A DNA stretch of 64,000 bases from Allolobophora icterica (GCA_963556255.1 OY744613.1:42873861-42937860), one strand, 5' to 3'; positions 20,856 to 32,814 are shown, numbered from the stretch's first letter. The notes: generated by a model not told the origin, from the sequence alone. A program made the numbers and translations.

Positions 20856-23641
20856 CAGAGGCGTAGCTAGGGGGGGGCAGGGGGGGACATGTGCCCCCGG
20901 GCGCCAAAGGAAGGGGGCGCCAAAATGAGGGTTCAAAGTTAATATTTTTTCCTTATTTTGATGTAATTTTAACTAATTTATTCCAAAAATTATAAGATTT
21001 AATTTTGGCGCCCCAAAATATCCAGTTATATCCTCGTTACTTCCAAATTAGTGTGTCAGGGATGATCTTGGCGCCCCATTTTCAACTTCTTTGTTTGGGA
21101 AACTTTTCACCAGCTGGAATGAATAGCTGCATTCTGCTGCATCCATGGCCGATGAGAGGGAGGACGGTGGTATGCAGTATGCTGCCCCGGGTAGGCGTAG
21201 CATCTGTCCACGTGTGCATGGGCTGCCTGAGGGTTAATCTAGCTCGGCCCGCCTTGGCTCTTGCGCCCCATAATCCGGGTATGAAATATTACAATAGGCA
21301 TCATGGACACAGGGCGACTGCTGGTGCTGGCTCCAACTCGGCAGCTGATGGCTACAGGGTCTCTGCAGTGATTTGTTTACTGTATTGGGCCAAGAGGTCA
21401 AAATTACAAGCTAACTTTCAATGAGGCAGTCTTAGTCTGAGTGTGTAGACCGAATTTTCAGAGCCCACCGTCTAAGTCAGTAAGTACTCGCAGTTTAGCT
21501 ACCTTGGATTTTAATTCTGAAGCATTAGGTCTATTATTAGGACAAAATAAAACAAATATGTGCCGTCTGCTGCTGTAAGATATTATTTTACATTTTTAGA
21601 TTTTTCAGTTAAATAATAGTATAGGCCTATCTTACAGCCATGCCAGGAAAAAAACTAAGTGGGGCTGAGGGCCGTAAAAGAAAGAAAGAAGCTGAGAAGA
21701 CATAAAAAAAGTCTAGTACATTTCTGGCAAGTTTTCTTTAAAAAGCCAAGATGACAGAAGCTGAAGCTGAAAACTCCAACTCTTCAGAATCCGAAGACTG
21801 TGGAAGCGGAAAATATTTATCAACCACTTGCTTTAGAACATGAGACGGTTGACAGGGTTGAACCATACCAAGACCACAACACGGAGGAAAGCATGGTTCA
21901 GACATGGACAATGAGATTGAAGAATCTTCTGTTAAAGAAGCTGATGATAGGCCTTCTTCTTTATGTTCTCTGCCCATTGGCAGGTTCGTATGACCAATGA
22001 CGCCATCGTTCTCTGTCTTGTGCTCTTCTCTTCAGTCCACTGTATCCTTCTTCTTTTGTCATCATCCAGTCTAGCAGCATTGCCCTCGGTCTTCCTCGCG
22101 TCTTTCTCCCCTCCATCCTTCCCTCCATGATGTCTCTTAGCAGTGTCTCACTCCTTAGGATGTGCCCGATCCATTTCCTTTGTCGTCCGCGTATAGTACT
22201 TATGAGTGATCTTTGTTCTTCTACCATTTGCAGGATTTCCTCGTTCGTCCTCCGTTCCACCCAGCTAACTCTCTCCATTCTGCGCCACACCCACATCTCG
22301 AAGGCCTCCAATCTTTTTATGTCGTCCGTCCTCATTGTCCATGTCTCGGAGCCGTACAGCACCACACTCCACACCAGTGTCTTCACCATTCTCTTCTTTA
22401 GATTCTTGCTTAAGGTTCCTCTCATCAGCTCTCCTCTTTTGTAAAATGCATCTTTTCCCATGGATATTCTTCTTTTTATTTCCTCGTGGCATCTTGCATC
22501 GTCTGTGATCACACTTCCTAGATAGCAAAACTTCTCCACCTGTTCTATTTCTTGTCCGTTTAGTGTGATCTTTATTGTTTGTGGTATTATACCGCTTCTC
22601 TTGTTTATCTTCATTACCTTTGTCTTCTTTACGTTTATTTTCATTTCATATTCCAGTGATACCGTATTTAGACGATCCATCATCCTTTGTAAGCCCTCCT
22701 GGCTAGTTGCCAGCATCGCCTGGTCATCTGCAAATCTCAATGCCTTCACCCTTCTTCCTCCTACCTTTATCCCCTCCTCCATATCGTCTAGCGTTTCTCT
22801 TATGATCTCTTCTATATAGATGTTGAATAGGATTGGTGACAGTGGGCATCCTTGTCTTACCCCTCTTCCTATTTTTCCTGGTTCTGAGTACTCTCCATCA
22901 ACTCTTATTTTCACTCTTTGTCCCATGTATAGATTACCTATCAATCTTCTTTCTCTCCAATCCACCCCTTTTCTTCTCAGTATTCCCATTAGCTTTCTCC
23001 AGTCTACTCTGTCGAAAGCTTTTTCATAGTCGACGAAGCAGATATATATGTCTTGGTCATGTTGGATGCTTCTTTCTGCTATTATCCTCAATGCTGCTAT
23101 CGCATCTCTTGTCCCCTTTCCCTTTCTAAACCCATATTGGTCCTCTCCCAAGCAATTTTCTGCTTCCGCCTTTGTCTGCAGTCTCTTTGTTATAATTCTT
23201 AGCAGGATTTTTGATGCATGTGTCAGAAGGCTTATCGTGCGATGGTCTTCGCAATTTGTTGCATTCTGCTTCTTCTGTATTGGTATAATTATTGTCTGCA
23301 GGAAGTCCTTTGGCCATTCTCCCGTGTTGTAGATGTCCCGACATAGTTGATAGGCCTAATCCAAGAAAAATTAATCTTTTGTAGACTATGTTTACGAGTC
23401 TAGGACAGTCATGTAGGCCTATAATTTTGAATTTATTGACTTTTTAAACACAATGTTTACAATCGTATATAGATTTACAGAACCTAATAATAGGCCTACT
23501 ACACTATAGGTTTGTAGTTTTGATATTTAATTTAATTAAAATTTAAATTGCCATTCGATGTATTTGGAAAATGTGAACAGGGTGAGGGGCGCCAATTTCA
23601 TAGTTCGCCCCCGGGCGCAAAATATCCTAGCTACGCCGCTG
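20856..23641. mobile_element. hAT-type element (CAGAGGCGTAGCTAGG ends) inside a LINE
   Basis: CAGAGGCGTAGCTAGG at 20856 and CAGCGGCGTAGCTAGG inward from 23641 are 16-bp TIRs with one mismatch. The TSD CCTGCGAG is perfect at 20848-20855 and 23642-23649. Subterminal GCCCCCGGGCGC motifs occur at both ends. The interior is mostly noncoding, with an RTE-like LINE at 21955-23347. No transposase remnant was recognised. Confidence 0.85.
21955..23347 (-). mobile_element. RTE-like LINE, 5'-truncated, with open reverse transcriptase frame
   Basis: The minus strand is open from about 23347 to 21961. It encodes [16 protein letters not shown], the RT fingers/palm ([34 protein letters not shown]), the catalytic box RFADDQAML, and the thumb and C-terminus ([44 protein letters not shown]). 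The 10-bp TSD TGATAGGCCT lies at 21945-21954 and 23348-23357. The 3' end is a short GAA-type tail. The endonuclease is missing. The intact 460-codon RT frame suggests that this is the youngest layer of the nest. Confidence 0.9.
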
Positions 23642-24195
23642 CCTGCGAGCAGAAAGAATCTCATATCTGAAAACGTCTTGCCAGTCCTACAAATGAAGAA
23701 TAGCGGTTCCGAGTTTTCTGGCTGATGCAGCTGATGCAAAATATGAGGAAGATGCCAGCATCTGAAGCCTTCTGATCCATAATCCGCCGTTCCTTATCGG
23801 TAGTGTCGCTTGTGTCCATTGGATATCGCTGAATCTGATGTCGACGATTGCCTCCATGAAAAACTGTTGTTGGCAAGGGGAGGCGATCAAAAACTGTTTA
23901 AAATTTGCTGACATAAGTAATCGATTACCTCAGAGGGACCAGGCGGAGCGCCATTTGGGACCAGTTGTAACTAAGTAGGGGGCCTACTAACTATAATTAA
24001 CTAAAATAAAAATCCAGTAACTATAACTACAAAACTGGGCCTAATACAAACTATAGCAAAATGAAAAATCATTAGCTATAACTTTAGCTATAACTAAAAT
24101 AAAATCTGTAACGAGAATCACATTGTGCCACAGTGTGAACGCCTTAATGATTTAAGTAAGCTTAAATAGCTAGTACTCTCTTTGATTTTTTTCAG

Positions 24196-25022
24196 TTTCG
24201 GTTGACTTCATCAAAAGGTTCCAATGTCCGAGTAATATTCAGGCTGTGACTAAACTGGACGACAAAATCTATGTTCTGTGCAAAACTGGTAGTGAGACTA
24301 TGATGGTATGCATCTTTGAAGACCGACCTCGATTTCGGAATAACAAGAACATAATAATACAAGAGATTTTTATTTGCCAAAGTGTTGTAGCAAGTGACAA
24401 GTTAAAATGTCTTTACATCTTTGATACGAAGCACCGATGCATCTGGAAGCTGACAGCTGACGACTGTCGAGTTACTGAATGGTTGTCCAACACAGGCGGA
24501 CAATTTACTATGTCAATGACCAAAGATGGACATCTTTCGCTACTGAGTAGTGATAAAGGGTTGACCCAATTAGAAATCTACGGATCTGATGCCAAGATCA
24601 TTCGAAGTATTTCATTTTCCCGCGACATAAGAAGTATACTCCACATCATACAGGAATCCAATGGACAATTCATCGTAATTCACCTATTGGATGATTCAGA
24701 GAGTGGATCTTGGGTTATTAGTGAATTGAGCAGCGAAGGACAAATACTTCGCCAGTTGATGTCAAGAGAAAAATACCCAGAGCTCATGGATCCATATTAT
24801 TTGTCTTTGGATTCAGAGAACGATCGACTGTTTATGGCTCTACAGGATAAATCTGAATTCAGTGTGGTCATGTTTGAACTAAATTCACTGGAGTGGAAGC
24901 TAATTCCTTCAACATATGAAGAGTGCTTGCTTTATTGGCGACTTTCACTGCATTACGATGAACGCAAGAAACAATTACTTGTTGGAAAATCTAATGAAGT
25001 TGATGTTTATAAAATTGATTAG
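24196..25022 (+). CDS. TRIM-like protein, C-terminal beta-propeller exon (intact)
   Basis: The acceptor TTTTTTTCAG precedes 24196. The exon starts with two bases that complete a codon begun in the RING exon (phase 1), giving VSVDFIKRFQCPSNIQ. It runs to the TAG at 25020-25022 without interruption (about 275 codons). Repeating motifs such as DKLKCLYIFDTKHRCIWKL, GQFTMSMTKDGHLSLL and LEIYGSDAKIIRSI fit an NHL-like propeller that would bind substrate. A candidate poly(A) signal AATAAA is at 25127-25132. The 5' exon is the one at 11231-12330. Confidence 0.8.
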
Positions 25023-25126
25023 ACGAGTTTGCCACAGAGCACAGAACGTTGTGCACCCTGTTTAGCAATATAAAAGCAGATATTCAGTAGAATTAATAAG
25101 TACAATGATATTGTTCGTGCTATTTA

Positions 25127-25132
25127 AATAAA
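25127..25132 (+). terminator. Candidate poly(A) signal of the TRIM-like gene
   Basis: AATAAA about 105 bases after the stop codon. The downstream block is conserved among the paralogues, but no transcript end can be proved from sequence. Confidence 0.35.
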
Positions 25133-26499
25133 CTAACGAATTCGTAGAATAATGGTTAAGTATAAATTTTCATGATAAATCAGGTAGCAATGTGACTTTT
25201 AAATAATGTATTATGTGTATTAAAAAATATGATCAAATTCAGCATCATGTCTTTTCCGAAAAGAAATTCTCTTGAGTAATATATAGGCAAATCTTATAAT
25301 TGGCGAATTATTCTTATTAAGCGTTAATTTCGTAACCAGGCATTTAACAAAATCGAAGTTTTCACCCAAGTTTGCGATCCTAGTCGAAAGTTGAACTAAT
25401 GACGTCACCGGTTTCCCGGAAACGAATCGATATAGACGGTGTGGCCGGCCGTGATCTGTTGGAGAGGACTGCCATCTGGAGCCTCCTCCGTTTCTAGGGG
25501 CCACGTGCAGGATTACATAATCGATCCTAGCGTGCAGCAGTACCGTGTGTTTGGTCTGCCGCGGAGAGATTCTTTGGTTCGGTGGTCGACGCAGGCGATA
25601 CGTGTTCTGGCATTCCCAACGCTAAGCATCTTGCCAGCTAAAATAATAATATCTCTTCAACCCGACAAGCCTAGACAAGCCACATGCTATCGATGCTATC
25701 GATCATCCTGGAGCATACTTGAGCTAATATAGACAGGACGTGGCTACAGTGGTTGAGAGCTGGCTCATGGAAAAACATACGGACGCCTCCATGGGAACAA
25801 CCTTTACCGCCGTGATCGTGTGGGCCGCAGGAGCGGAGGAGTGGCCGTTTATTGTAACAAGTATCCTCATCGTCCAATTTTCCAACCGAAGACCGTCTTC
25901 ATCAGAAATGGAAATCTTACGGCTTAAGTTAAGGTCAACGTATGGGAGCGATTCTAGTACTTACCACCCGAGAGCCTAATTATTGCAGAGATCTCTTCAC
26001 CCTGTGTCGATTTCATGTTGGAGGAGATTAATTCTCTACCCGGGTAATCTAATACCATTCTGGCGGGCATTTCCCAGTTGCCTTCAGCTACAATCCGATA
26101 AATGGCCCTGAAGAAAGAGTTCGAGGGTCCATCGCATGAAGGCCATCATTCATTGGACCGCATCTATTCATCTAAACAGCTATTCAAGTCACTCATCGCC
26201 GTTAAGTCGACAATAAAGACCAAAATACTTCGCCATCCTTGCCCGACTTCTGAGATATTTAGCAATTTCGGGTCGCGAACGGTGGGGGTGGTGTCATTCA
26301 GTTTGCCTCTCTCTAGGTCCATCTTTTGAAGCACAGTTGTAAATATGTCACCGAGTTTTCATCTCTGACTGAAGACATCGAGGCCTTTTACAAATACATT
26401 AACGCAGTTATAGGCTACACCTCTTCTTACTCCAACGACCATATTGTGTATGTATAGCGACTGGGAAACCAATGTAGTAAGTCATGAAAGTGTTAATAC

Positions 26500-26640
26500 A
26501 TGCTGCGCCGGATCTTTGGAACGAATTTCCTTAAGATATGATCCAGTTCGCTAGCCCTACTCGCCAGTCAATTTGTGCCCTGACACGCTTCCTTTCTGTA
26601 CTCTCAAAAATGACTGAAGGGTAGCTTTACAAACTGTCCG
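26500..26640 (+). pseudogene. Possible LINE C-terminal fragment
   Basis: The + strand reads HAAPDLWNEFP, a stop, then ALTRFLSVLSKMTEG, which resembles the AAPRLWN-LP end of CR1/jockey-type reverse transcriptases. It is short and interrupted. Confidence 0.4.
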
Positions 26641-27089
26641 ATCCAGGTCCCGCTCCTGCATCATCGCATGATGCAATCAGCAACGGTTTTCGCCTTAGCA
26701 TAATGTTTATTAATGGTACCGAAAGTGATTCTGTCTCAAGAATTTGACCCCTCCCTCAATGGGCGCCGTTTTCAGAAGCTGTCAGACAAGCGCTCTGCTT
26801 GTTTTTCTAGATTAAATATCGGATTTCGTTTTCTTAACTCAATTATTTTTCCATGCTACTATTTCGCCTCAGTTGCATGCGACCATTTTGAAACTTTATT
26901 CTGGTATCTTGCCTAAATACTTCAGGACACCAACTATAAGGAAATGATGATTGCACGCCATGTCATTCTTCCAGGTCTCCTAGATCCTCCACCGGCTAAA
27001 CAGGGTGTAGGGAACGCCTTCGGTAGAGGAGGATACGCTGTTAATTTTGGCTGTCATGAGCAGCCCTGTGTATCGCGCTGGGCTGGCTT
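26641..27089. other. Intergenic sequence, nothing recognised
   Basis: No coding or repeat signal beyond weak open frames. Confidence 0.4.
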
Positions 27090-27465
27090 CTGTTTCCCCC
27101 ACTTTGGAGATTAAATAAAAGCTCCCGCAATCAGTTCTTGTGGCTTCTGCACATGATAACGAGGCAGTGCGAGTGACATTTGGTTTTCGGTTAGACCTTG
27201 ACCTGTGCCTCCTTTGAATGTGTCGATGGGAGATTCTCTTGGACCAGATGGTCTCCACGGACTAGTTTGTAGGCTATATAAGGGACGCTCCATCTGCCAT
27301 CATAATGCCATACACGATGACGTTTTATCGTTCACTGCCAAGGGCAGATATTCTAAGCACGAGAGAGACAACTCTGCAGACCGATGGCAAACGGCCCGAC
27401 GGTGCTACGTCGGCTCCTTTGTCTACTGGTAAATATATTATGACCGACTGATGCTACAGTGGTCT
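27090..27465 (+). pseudogene. LINE C-terminal Cys/His domain fragment
   Basis: In shifting frames the + strand reads AVRVTFGFRLDLDLC, CGDSLGPDGLHGLVCRL, CHHNAIHDDV and then DGKRPDGAT. This is the same domain as in the LINEs at 18813-19989 and 19990-23908, here in the opposite orientation. Multiple frame changes show decay. Confidence 0.6.
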
Positions 27466-28375
27466 ACCCGCGTGCTGCTTCTGAGTAATCATATCACAGC
27501 GCATGGTGGAACCTGGCGAATAAGAGGAGTTTTAAGCTTAGGCCCTACAGTGAAAGAGAACGCAGCCACCTGAGATAAAGACCGTAGCGTTAGTAGTTAT
27601 GCGGCGGCAAAACCTGCGTTAGCAAAACTCGTATCGATGCCTTGCGGCAAAATGCAATGGAATGCTAAGAACAAAATACTGCAAAAAATTTCTTGAATAT
27701 AGTAAATGAAGTTACACTAAATTTGAAGTGCAGAAAACCAGGCAGAATGCTCACGAAAATAACATTGTAAATAATTTTAAAGGGAATTTAACATCGAATT
27801 ATCTCGATGCCCAACGAGCATGTATGCGGTAGGCCTACTTCTTAAATGTGTGACTGTTATTGCACATGTAGTCATATATGCATATGTAATCAGTTGCTTC
27901 TATCGCCGGTGTATTTATTTATGGCTGTCGTTGTATCTCTCCGTTCTGCCCAGTTCTTTTGTCATTTCATTCTAGACATAGGGGAAAGGCTTGTATTATG
28001 GGCCACCGTGTAATATGGGCCTCGGCTGTTTTTCCCACCTATCATGTCTGCGAAGAGCTCTTACCGTGCGAAACGATCCGTCTACTTATTTCAACTTCAT
28101 GCTGTGAATTTGAGCTCTTGGCAATAACTTCTGCACGAATGGTAAAAATTTTAAGTTTTGGTACATATTGCTTATAAAATTGGTTCAACTTCAACAGCTG
28201 TTGTGTAGCTTAGGATTTCAGCTATGCTATGCCGTGTGGTTTCAGAAGGTAGCAATTTCTTAATCAAATAAAAAATAGCTTTGTTGGGTCTATAAAACAT
28301 TCGACGGTCACGCTATATCTGATTTCCCCGAAGCATACCATGTTTGTAATATGGGCCTGCGATGGAATGTGTATT

Positions 28376-28455
28376 ATGGGCCAGCCCATATTACACATTC
28401 CATCACAGGTCCATGTATTATGGCCTGTGTAATATGGGCCAGCCCATATTACACG
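28376..28455. repeat. Palindromic cluster of GTGTAATATGGGCC motifs
   Basis: ATTATGGGCCAGCCCATATTAC and a second similar unit, TAATATGGGCCAGCCCATATTA, lie head to head within about 75 bp. They give adjacent hairpin-forming inverted repeats built from the element's own subterminal motif. Confidence 0.7.
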
Positions 28456-28654
28456 AGCCATGATACATGGTAATTGTAGCTGATTTCACAAGTACAATTT
28501 GTTTCATTTTATTTTCGTTTTACACACTCTTTACGGGCAGTTTCAATATGGAAGTTGTGACAATGACTAGAGCCACCAAAACAATCGTATCTAAATCAAC
28601 CTTGCTAAAGAAATGGACCAAAATAAAATCAAATCAAAACAAAATACAAGTTTA

Positions 28655-28845
28655 AAGGAGACATCGAAAACGACCAGAGCATTCCTGATCTCACAATTTG
28701 TAGTGTGTGGGGGGGAGTCATACGAAGAGAACTAGGTGCAGTGCACAACATGTCAACGCTGGTCGCATGAAGACTGTGCAAATTTAAACCATCCTAAGTT
28801 TTACTTCTGTGACAATTGCCAGCCTTTGCCTAGAACCTTCTGACA
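28655..28845 (+). pseudogene. Pogo-type transposase C-terminal zinc-finger remnant
   Basis: In one frame the + strand reads CGGESYEEN, a stop, VQCTTCQRWSHEDCANL and KFYFCDNCQPLP. The spacing CxxC...WxHExC...CxxC matches the PHD-like finger at the C-terminus of pogo/jerky-type DDE transposases in invertebrates. The catalytic domain is lost. Confidence 0.6.
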
Positions 28846-29394
28846 TATATTTAATGCCAGTAAACAGCTCGGAAACGTTGCAAATTGCATGAACTGAGAA
28901 TATCAAGCTCTGAAATATGATAATTGCTTTAAAACTTTATTCATTTTCATCTTCTGTTGCAAAATCAGCAGTTGTCTAACACGTGTAGTAGTACTATTTT
29001 ATCTCTACAATGGTGGCCCATATTACACACGTGGTTGTGTAATATGGGCCATTTTTGGTATTTTAAAAATAATTATTTAAAAATTTATTTACATCGATTA
29101 AGCAATCATTCCTTTACATTTGGTCATAACTAATGCCAAGTAATGCATGGAATAAACAAAACAATAGGGCCTACACCCAATTGCTCCTGTACTAAATAAT
29201 CTAACAATTTGTTAGGTGGCCCATAATACAAGAATTTCCCCTACCTCTCTCTTTCAAATCGCGTTCCACCATAAGCTACTTCTGTCCTAGCGGACTGGTC
29301 TTCTGAGTATTGACCTGATTACTGTTTGGTTTCTGTGTGTCATCGGTTGATGCCTCTTGCGTTAGGCAACGAAGCGATCGAAGTTATTAGTTAC

Positions 29395-30291
29395 CAGTCT
29401 TGTTGTCAAGACCTTAAACCTCAAGACCAAGACCAAGACCAAGACCTTGAACCTCAAGACCAAGACCAAGACCAAGACCTTGAACCTCAAGACCAAGACC
29501 AAGACCAAGACTTTGAACCTCGAGACCAAGACCAAGACCAAGACCTTGAAGCTCAAGACCAAGACCAAGACCAAGACCCAAAAAATCTCAATCAGGTCAA
29601 GACTTCTAAATTGTCAAGTCGGAATATTCGCTATTTTAATGAAAACATGAGTCTTTTATTTTATTCAAGCAAATTAACTTTAAATGCAAACTGCAGAGAA
29701 ATCCGAATTTGTATTCAAAAGTCCTTCATGCAAACTATTATTCCAAATGCCTTTTGTATTTTATAAAAACCAATTCGCTCAGAATTTTCTGACCAACACG
29801 TGCCTGGTGGGCCTCATAAAAATTTCGCCATGTGAAAATATACTTTCTACAGGTGCTGAAGTCGCTGACACACACACAGAAGCTTTTCAAGCACTGGATG
29901 TAAATGTACAGATAGTGAGTCCTTTTGAAATTTTCCCATGGTTTATCATACCGTCTGACACAGAATAACTGTTGCTGCTGCCAATGGGTTTTCCTGACCA
30001 ACAACACTTGTATCCATCCATAGATCTATATTGGTCGTATGATGCAAGCAGGCTTGATACAGAATTCTTGAGTTCTGTTAAATGGCTGTTCATATTGACA
30101 GCCGGTCTTGGTCTTGGTCTTGCAAGACCAAGACCAAGACTTTGAACCTCAAGACCAAGACCAAGACCAAGACCTTGAACCTCAAGACCAAGACCAAGAC
30201 CAAGACCTTCAACCTCAAGACCAAGACCAAGACCAAGACTTTTAAAAACGAACTCGAGACCAAGACCTTGGTGTCGAGGACAACAAGACTG
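29395..30291. mobile_element. hAT MITE built from CAAGACC repeats (copy 1)
   Basis: CAGTCTTGTTGTC at 29395 is perfectly inverted at 30291 (GACAACAAGACTG). The TSD TTAGTTAC is perfect at 29387-29394 and 30292-30299. The paralogous sequence at about 43070-43085 has one TTAGTTAC and no insert. Both arms are arrays of CAAGACCAAGACCTTGAACCT-like units, and the middle is AT-rich. The Gln-Asp repeat frame on the + strand is a by-product. Confidence 0.9.
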
Positions 30292-30520
30292 TTAGTTACA
30301 CACAGTCAAAGACTGCCTATGATAAAGTTGTTGAATGACAGATAACAGGTGCGTCTCCTTTATATAAATACACTCATTCTAACTGCCAGTGGACTTTCTT
30401 AATGATGTTCATCGATTATTTTCCTATTATTCCTCGTATATTTATCACATTATGGTTTTTCTGTTTGTAGACTAATTGAGACCGTTACGCGAGTTGACTA
30501 AATCAACTAGGCCTATTCAA

Positions 30521-31409
30521 TTTTTTACGTATTTTCAACAATTTCCGTTCGCAATTAATAATCGTTTCTATATCTTTTTCGTTTTGACATTTTCATTACC
30601 GTTTCTATTACAGTTTCCGTTTTGCAAATAATTTCCGTTTCAGTATCAGTTTCCGTTAAACGGAAATTCATTATTTACGTTTCAGTTTCTATTTCAATTA
30701 ACTGAAATATCATAGGCCCCGTTGAACATAATTGATTGCCTGTGTTCAAGAGCCGCAGTCTTTCTTCCAATGATAGCCTAAAAAATGACTTCAAATAGAA
30801 TTTTGTTTACCACCTTCGCCTTACCAACCAAGCAGAACCAGTCGCCGAAAGTTGACGCAGGATCATTATTTGTGATTCGTGGGCAAATAGTTGCCTTAAA
30901 TTTCTAGTATAGTATTGGGCAGAGAGAAGGAATGTTCTACCAGTGTGAAATTATGCTTGCTTGGGTCTCACTTACAGGTGGTCAGTATTTTTATCGTACA
31001 ACACAGAAGTTGTTTGGAATGAGTGTTTGTCTATTCAATAGCATTTTCGTTCTATTATCTATTCATTACAAGTAAAGCGAACTGCAGTTATAACGACCAT
31101 TAACAAGTTGTTTGTGCGCAGATGACTCAGTCACTAAGCAATATGATTTAGTGTCAGATTCGCGATTGAAGAAAGTGGAAAGTCCTGTGATGCGGTGACA
31201 AACGCGGTCAAAGACATTACTACATATTATGCATCTGATTAGCTAGACATTAGCTAGACATTAGCTAGGAGGCATCACAATTTCTAAGGCTGAAACAGTT
31301 GCTAGAAGCAACTTCTGATGTGGAATAGAATGGCTGATTGCAGTCTGTTAGGCGCAACCATCGATTGACGATGAGATTAAAATTACATGAGAGTATAGTA
31401 ATTTATATT
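30521..31409. other. Intergenic sequence with TTTCCGTTTC-rich stretch
   Basis: 30540-30720 is rich in TTTCCGTTT and AACGGAAA motifs, possibly the inside of a degraded MITE. I see nothing recognisable in the rest. Confidence 0.4.
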
Positions 31410-31501
31410 GGTTTGGATTGGGTTCATTCATTCGTTCAATCAATCAGAAAATTTGTTTCGGCGCCCCTTCTACTTAGAGGCGTTCCCGACCCAACCCTGG
31501 C
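31410..31501 (-). mobile_element. Possible SINE 3' module
   Basis: TACTTAGAGGCGTTCCCGAC at about 31470 matches TACTCAGAGGCGCTCCCGAC of the tRNA-derived SINE at about 41350. A short GATTGATTGAACGAATGAATG tail follows on the minus strand. The head is missing; the CAAGACC MITE inserted at its edge. Confidence 0.4.
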
Positions 31502-31509
31502 GAAAAGGG

Positions 31510-32362
31510 CAGTCTTGTTGTCAAGACCTTGAACATCAAGACCAAGACTAAGGCCAAGACTTTGAACTTTGACCAAGACAAAGACTTTGAACCTCAAGAC
31601 CGAGACCAAGACCCAAAAAATCACAATCATATTCCTTACAATAAAATGTGAAGTATGACTACTCGCTATTTTAAGAAAACATGAGTCAGTTCATGTTCGT
31701 CAAGTCCCTAAGCTTCGATATCCGGCAACATCGGGGTCGAAAAATCCGATAGAACACCCCCTGCCAGACGTCTAACTTGCAAAAGGCGCGCTGTAAACTT
31801 GGGATGGTGAAACTGAAAACTAATAAAATTACCTGACAAATCCTGACGTCGTGTTTCTAATATTGTTGCTCTGCCATTCGAAACTGAACAAGCGGTGTGC
31901 TTGACATTTGTTTTCCTTTTCTAGTGTAACGAAAGAATTGTACCCAGACGCAATAATGCGTGGAAACGGTGGAACCTTTGATTGACTAGAGCTCGCCATT
32001 GTGTTTGAACAAAAGATTGAACACAGAAGAAAGAATGAGGTTGGAAGACCGGGAGTAAATAACCGGAAATCAAAATAGCTGTCGAAAACTACAGTTAAGC
32101 CTCATTCACACCGTGCAAGTACTAAAGCAATTGTAATATAAATTATTTGATAATTTTTAAAATTCTTGCATTTCGTTACATGACACTTGAATGTTGATCT
32201 TGGTCCTGCAAGACAAAGACCAAGACTTTGAATCTCAAGACCAAGACCAAGACCAATATTTTGAACCTCAAGACTTTTGGTCTCAGGCCAAGACCAAGAA
32301 TTATAAAATTGGTCTCGAGTGCACTCTAGGCCAAGACCCTGGTCTCGAGGACAAGAAGACTG
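31510..32362. mobile_element. hAT MITE built from CAAGACC repeats (copy 2)
   Basis: CAGTCTTGTTGTC at 31510 and, read inward from 32362, CAGTCTTCTTGTC differ at one position. The flanks GAAAAGGG (31502-31509) and GAAAAAGG (32363-32370) are a near-perfect 8-bp TSD. CAAGACC arrays lie at both ends. It is the same family as 29395-30291, but older. Confidence 0.8.
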
Positions 32363-32370
32363 GAAAAAGG

Positions 32371-32814
32371 ACAGATTTTAGGCTGTTATAGAATATGTCA
32401 GAAAAATCTCTAGGGAGGATTGCACTGGACTGGATTACATTATATCAGATTTTAATTTGATCACATCATATTGATTTTTATTGAATTGCATTTTATGAGG
32501 ACCACTATTAATTGAGAGTACAAGATTCCTATGTTGTTGTGCTGAGTCGTTCTCACTGATAAGATTTGTCTTATTACAGAGTCCGCGATTCGTTCATGTA
32601 ATTGTTGTTTTGCCTTGCGCCGCCTCAGAGATGTAGGCCTACTTCACGTCCAATATACTGCCTGTCATTTCGACCATAATATAATCCATTGCTTTAGAAA
32701 CCGTGGTTACTGCCATCTAGCGTATCGTGCATAGAAAAGAAGGGCGTTTGTTTGATAAAAAAAGTCAATTCTGTTGCTAAGCGTTCACGTCACTTCTTTT
32801 CTCTTTCCTTTCCC
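32371..32814. other. Intergenic sequence, nothing recognised
   Basis: AT-rich DNA between the hAT MITE and the gypsy pol remnant. No LTR, PBS or gag-like coding upstream of pol was found here. Confidence 0.45.

Larger units (their letters stand above)
19990..23908 (-). mobile_element. Second LINE fragment of the same type, split by a hAT element
   Basis: The 3' part (19990-20855) encodes FIPVTLENLGPIKAQGREFL and ELGRRLTIVSRD (20090-20275). Upstream come DIMDWFV-like text and LSDEAVRVAIGLRL (about 20640-20680) in interrupted frames. Coding continues beyond the hAT insert with WTQATLPIRNGGLWIRRL (23687-23914). (TTATTATTATT) at 19993 is its short tail, inserted into or beside the previous LINE fragment. 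Several stops make it inactive. Confidence 0.65.
24196..26430 (+). repeat. Segmental duplication block B, first part
   Basis: Exon plus downstream DNA, homologous to blocks A and C through the GGCCGTGATCTGTTGGAGAGG and GAAGGCCATCATTCATTGGACC stretches. It lacks the MITE found in A at 1105. Homology to C resumes in a second part from about 27475. Confidence 0.7.
27981..29241. mobile_element. Pogo-like (Tc1/mariner) element with TA target duplication
   Basis: GGGGAAAGGCTTGTATTATG at 27981 is mirrored at 29241, read inward as GGGGAAATTCTTGTATTATG, and both ends are followed by GGCCCACC-type text (GGGCCACC). TA flanks each end. The motif GTGTAATATGGGCC recurs at 28010 and about 28350, in a dense palindromic cluster at 28376-28445, and at 29030-29055. 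A PHD-like Cys/His tail of a transposase remains at about 28655-28845. The paralogous locus near 42920 lacks the insert. Confidence 0.75.
27475..30520 (+). repeat. Segmental duplication block B, second part (with two transposon insertions)
   Basis: 27475-27978, 29243-29394 and 30300-30520 together align with 42455-43275 (for example CATGGTGGAACCTGGCGAATAAG against the same with CGTGG, then GTTGATGCCTC and GACAGATAAC). The gaps are the pogo-like element and the CAAGACC hAT MITE, both absent from the partner. Confidence 0.75.

Noticed and set aside
29326..30345. Open frames with Gln-Asp or Lys-Thr repeats
   Set aside because: They are translations of CAAGACC arrays inside a hAT MITE, open in several frames on both strands.
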